Assembly (NCBI GenBank): GCA_002709045.1
Contig: PAPJ01000024.1
Coordinates: forward strand, 1 to 64,000
Source: Planctomycetaceae bacterium
Lineage (GTDB): Bacteria > Planctomycetota > Planctomycetia > Pirellulales > Pirellulaceae
DNA: 64,000 bases
Direction of reading: 5' to 3'
Shown here: positions 63,016-64,000 of the stretch, one piece after another
Position numbering within the stretch: position 1 is the first letter of the stretch
How the letters are laid out: every line of letters begins with the position of its first letter
The notes under the pieces: model-generated
What the model was told of the DNA's origin: nothing
Seen by the model: the letters and a program-made list of their open reading frames with translations, nothing else
Databases searched by the model: none
Made by a program: the position numbers and the translations under genes

Positions 63016-64000
63016 ATGTCCGACCAACCAAACATACTCCTTTTGACTGCCGATCACTGGCCAGCGTCACTACTGGGATCAGCAGGTCACCCTACGGTTG
63101 AGACTCCGGCCCTGGACAATTTGGCGCGCAACGGGATACGATTTACCAACGCCTATACAGAATGTCCGGTTTGTATCCCTGCTCGGCGAACCCTATTAAC
63201 AGGCATGACACCACGTAGTCATGGCGACCGCACGTTTCAAACTGAACTGGCGCTGCCCAACGTTCCAACGATTGCAGATGTTTTTAGGGCCAACGGTTAT
63301 CAGACATACGCTTCCGGAAAACTGCATGTTTACCCGCCGCGCGCAAGAGCGGGGTTTGACGATGTACAACTATGTGAAGAAGGTCGTCCCCAATTGGGCC
63401 CAACCGATGATTATGAGATCTATCTAGGAGAGGTTGGTGCAACCGGAAAACAATTCCTGCATGGCATGAGCAACAATGATTATGTGGCTCGTCCTTGGCA
63501 CCTCGATGAAGAACATCACGCGACCAACTGGATCACGCGGAAAATGTGTCGCTTCATTCAGCGACGTGACCCAACGCGCCCGTCCTTTTGGTATTGTTCA
63601 TACACACATCCCCACCCCCCACTTGTTCCTCCTCAATGGTATCTGGAATTCTATCGCGATGCTGAAATACCCCCGCCATATTATGGCACATGGGAAACGG
63701 ACAGGGACACGATGCCATGTTGGATGAATAACCGCCTGATCCATACTGATCACATGTCTGCTCGACAAATAGAATTTGCGCGGCAAGCATTCTATGGACT
63801 TTGCACACACATCGACCATCAAATCCGAGTGGTGCTCGGTACTATTCGCGAAGCCGGATTACTCGACAATACAATCATCATGTTTCTGGCCGATCACGGG
63901 GACATGCTGGGAAATCACGGTTTATTTGCAAAACGCCTGTTTTATGAAGACTCGGCCTGCGTGCCAATGTTATTGGTCGGTGTTAAAGACGATGTACGTT
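63016..64000 (+). CDS. Sulfatase, N-terminal 328 residues (gene runs off the window)
   Basis: ATG at 63016; the frame stays open to the right edge (328 codons). No signal peptide: the protein starts directly with MSDQPNILLLTADHW, so this sulfatase is probably cytoplasmic, unlike the other two in the window. The metal-binding ADH replaces the more common ADD/ADQ. The formylglycine signature is C53-I-P-A-R57, followed by RTLLTGMTPRSHG. The C-terminal metal site LADHGDMLGNHG is also present. This pattern (ADHGDMLG, TPRSHG) is common in sulfatases of heparin or choline-sulfate type and in phosphonate monoester hydrolases. It is 14 bp after the DUF1501 gene and probably in the same operon. Confidence 0.9.
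   Translation, partial: MSDQPNILLLTADHWPASLLGSAGHPTVETPALDNLARNGIRFTNAYTECPVCIPARRTLLTGMTPRSHGDRTFQTELALPNVPTIADVFRANGYQTYASGKLHVYPPRARAGFDDVQLCEEGRPQLGPTDDYEIYLGEVGATGKQFLHGMSNNDYVARPWHLDEEHHATNWITRKMCRFIQRRDPTRPSFWYCSYTHPHPPLVPPQWYLEFYRDAEIPPPYYGTWETDRDTMPCWMNNRLIHTDHMSARQIEFARQAFYGLCTHIDHQIRVVLGTIREAGLLDNTIIMFLADHGDMLGNHGLFAKRLFYEDSACVPMLLVGVKDDVR

Noticed and set aside
1..64000. tRNA genes, CRISPR arrays, insertion sequences, integrase or phage genes
   Set aside because: I scanned by eye for T-loop words, regularly spaced repeats and transposase or integrase motifs and found none; a covariance or profile search could still find something missed.

Overview
The window reads as a chromosome segment of a planctomycete (Planctomycetota, PVC superphylum) of moderate G+C. 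The evidence is the gene families present. There are four DUF1501 proteins with Tat signals and two DUF1549/DUF1553 proteins, one with an N-terminal planctomycete cytochrome c domain. There are also a giant membrane-bound-dehydrogenase/HEAT/cytochrome c fusion, three sulfatases, a truncated prepilin-like N-terminus, Tat-exported Gfo/Idh/MocA and SMP-30 proteins, and a formylglycine-enzyme-like protein. No rRNA, tRNA, CRISPR array, insertion sequence or phage gene was recognised.

Layout. 1-84: start of a prepilin-like gene (minus). 485-8577: minus-strand run of eight genes (sulfatase, AraD1/GguC-like, DUF6817-like, PQQ-propeller, SDR, PhoD-like phosphatase, YhcC-like radical SAM). 8812-9279: FHA protein. 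9288-12770: tight minus-strand M81 peptidase/SDR/M24 peptidase cluster. 13014-14570: yifB. 14796-20170: DUF1549/1553 + DUF1501, then a convergent sulfatase. 20232-28815: small metabolic genes (Dabb, ApbE, Gfo/Idh/MocA, transglutaminase lipoprotein, PIG-L deacetylase, MscS, SMP-30, AhpD-like, lactonase). 28975-34235: ribonucleotide reductase nrdA-nrdB with a 1.2-kb upstream region. 34236-49751: desaturase, FGE-like, phospholipid methyltransferase-like, DUF1501, D-aminoacylase, FmdB-like, thioredoxin, DUF1501, sialate O-acetylesterase, GT-C membrane protein, enolase-superfamily dehydratase, MBL hydrolase and glycerophosphodiesterase. 49825-52914: heme-binding HEAT protein. 52908-58351: minus-strand four-gene unit (ABC ATPase, permease, tandem MBL protein, secreted protein of unknown function). 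58485-64000: PSCyt1/DUF1549/DUF1553 + DUF1501 + sulfatase, cut by the window end.

How the genes may work together. Much of the window fits scavenging of complex, often sulfated, organic matter: sulfatases, sialate esterase, sugar-acid enzymes (AraD1, dehydratase, lactonases) and peptide or D-amino-acid processing (M81, M24, D-aminoacylase). The PSD/DUF1501 pairs are typical planctomycete exported proteins of unclear biochemistry, and both pairs here sit next to a sulfatase.

The strongest findings are at the nrd locus. NrdB has Phe in place of the radical Tyr and Glu in place of the first Asp ligand, the signature of subclass Ic (Mn/Fe, Chlamydia-type). About 740 bp upstream of nrdA are two NrdR-box-like palindromes spaced 31 bp centre to centre around a good sigma70-type promoter. 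The implied leader is very long and holds an unrecognised short open frame. The second item worth following is the ABC/tandem-MBL/secreted-protein operon, for which I know no described system.
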